Shown piece after piece: positions 6,485 through 6,781 of a stretch of 6,781 nucleotides of DNA. The stretch comes from VFZN01 sp050249615. GTDB taxonomy: Bacteria > Acidobacteriota > Vicinamibacteria > Vicinamibacterales > UBA2999. The notes beneath the pieces were generated by a model. It had not been told where the DNA came from. It saw only the letters and a program-made list of their open reading frames with translations, and made no database searches. The stretch's first letter is position 1. Each line of letters opens with the position of its first letter. The position numbers and the translations under genes were made by a program. The DNA lies in the NCBI GenBank assembly GCA_050249615.1, contig JBFWQE010000230.1:1-6781 (forward strand), read 5' to 3'.

Positions 6485-6490
6485 ATTCTA
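6485..6490 (-). promoter_or_regulatory. Candidate -10 hexamer for the histidine kinase gene
   Basis: TAGAAT on the minus strand (5 of 6 matches to TATAAT) lies 8 nt before the GTG start. It is an AT-rich patch between GC-rich repeat and coding sequence. No convincing -35 element is seen at normal spacing, where the repeat region begins. The position implies a start of transcription at or within a few bases of the GTG. Confidence 0.4.
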
Positions 6491-6603
6491 TCCCCGACGT
6501 GGATGGGACGCAGATGAGGCGGGGCCGCCGATGACGCAGATGACGCGGGGGCCGCAGATGACGCCCGGGCCGCAGATGACGCAGATGACGCAGATGGGAG
6601 GAA

Positions 6604-6689
6604 GCCGAGGGAGCCGCAGATGACGCAGATGACGCAGGTGACCACAGATCACACAGAGGACCCAGTTGGGGGAAGCCGGGGGAGCCGCA
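6604..6689. repeat. 86-bp direct repeat, copy 1
   Basis: This copy matches 6696-6781 with two differences (6638 G versus 6730 A; 6674 A versus 6766 G). It contains three GCAGATGAC-type units, then a non-repetitive core with CACAGATCACACAGAGG and CCCAGTTGGGGG. The two copies are offset by 92 bp. Confidence 0.9.
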
Positions 6690-6695
6690 GAGGCC

Positions 6696-6781
6696 GCCGA
6701 GGGAGCCGCAGATGACGCAGATGACGCAGATGACCACAGATCACACAGAGGACCCAGTTGGGGGAGGCCGGGGGAGCCGCA
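6696..6781. repeat. 86-bp direct repeat, copy 2, reaching the window edge
   Basis: This is the second copy of the unit at 6604-6689. It ends at the edge of the window in GGAGCCGCA, the same junction sequence that follows copy 1, so further copies may lie beyond. Confidence 0.9.

Larger units (their letters stand above)
6510..6781. repeat. Non-coding repeat region of GCAGATGAC units
   Basis: Most of the 305 bases upstream of the kinase gene are variants of the 9-mer GCAGATGAC, for example at 6535, 6554, 6572, 6581, 6616 and 6625, separated by GGGGGCC- or GGGAGCC-like spacers. No gene is supported. In the minus sense one frame reads as repeated VICVICVICG, an open frame caused by the 9-bp period and not a protein. 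The region runs off the right edge of the window. Confidence 0.85.

Noticed and set aside
6477..6737. Upstream extension of the kinase frame through the VICVICVICG region
   Set aside because: It is an open frame produced by a 9-bp repeat period and precedes the natural first membrane helix.
6510..6781. CRISPR array
   Set aside because: Units are 9 bp and nested in an 86-bp duplication, with no regularly spaced unique spacers.

Overview
The window is very GC-rich and carries five protein genes. It comes from a Gram-negative bacterium, because one gene encodes a TonB-dependent outer-membrane receptor. The G/C-rich third codon positions, the 7TM-type histidine kinase and several families of short intergenic tandem repeats would suit Acidobacteriota (Vicinamibacteria-like). 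That placement is an impression from repeat style and gene types, not a demonstrated assignment.

Layout from left to right. Positions 7-90 hold a compact structured element: a 20-bp outer helix enclosing two smaller hairpins. It lies just after the stop codon of a TonB-dependent receptor gene on the minus strand (121-2304). Upstream of the receptor, 2305-2534 holds a hairpin or dyad touching its start codon and a 40-bp tandem repeat. Next on the minus strand are an M56 (BlaR1-like) membrane metallopeptidase without a C-terminal sensor domain (2535-3494) and, one base away, a BlaI/MecI-type repressor (3496-3906). The 100-bp gap between the repressor and the divergent HAD-family hydrolase gene (4007-4705, plus strand) consists almost entirely of two different 7-bp tandem arrays. 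The hydrolase gene overlaps tail-to-tail with a minus-strand 7TM-PAS histidine kinase gene (4668-6476). The last 305 bases are non-coding and contain a GCAGATGAC-type repeat region with a near-perfect 86-bp duplication.

How the genes may work together: the repressor and peptidase form a classical two-gene module in which the peptidase inactivates the repressor when a signal arrives. There is no beta-lactamase here; the next co-directional gene is the outer-membrane receptor, so regulated uptake is a reasonable hypothesis. The kinase has no response regulator in the window and the hydrolase substrate is unknown. Points that stand out are the structured element at 7-90 (all its imperfect pairs are G-U on the minus strand), the sensorless M56/BlaI pair beside a TonB receptor, the heptamer-filled divergent promoter region, and two GTG starts lying 7-8 nt after -10-like hexamers, which suggests leaderless mRNAs.
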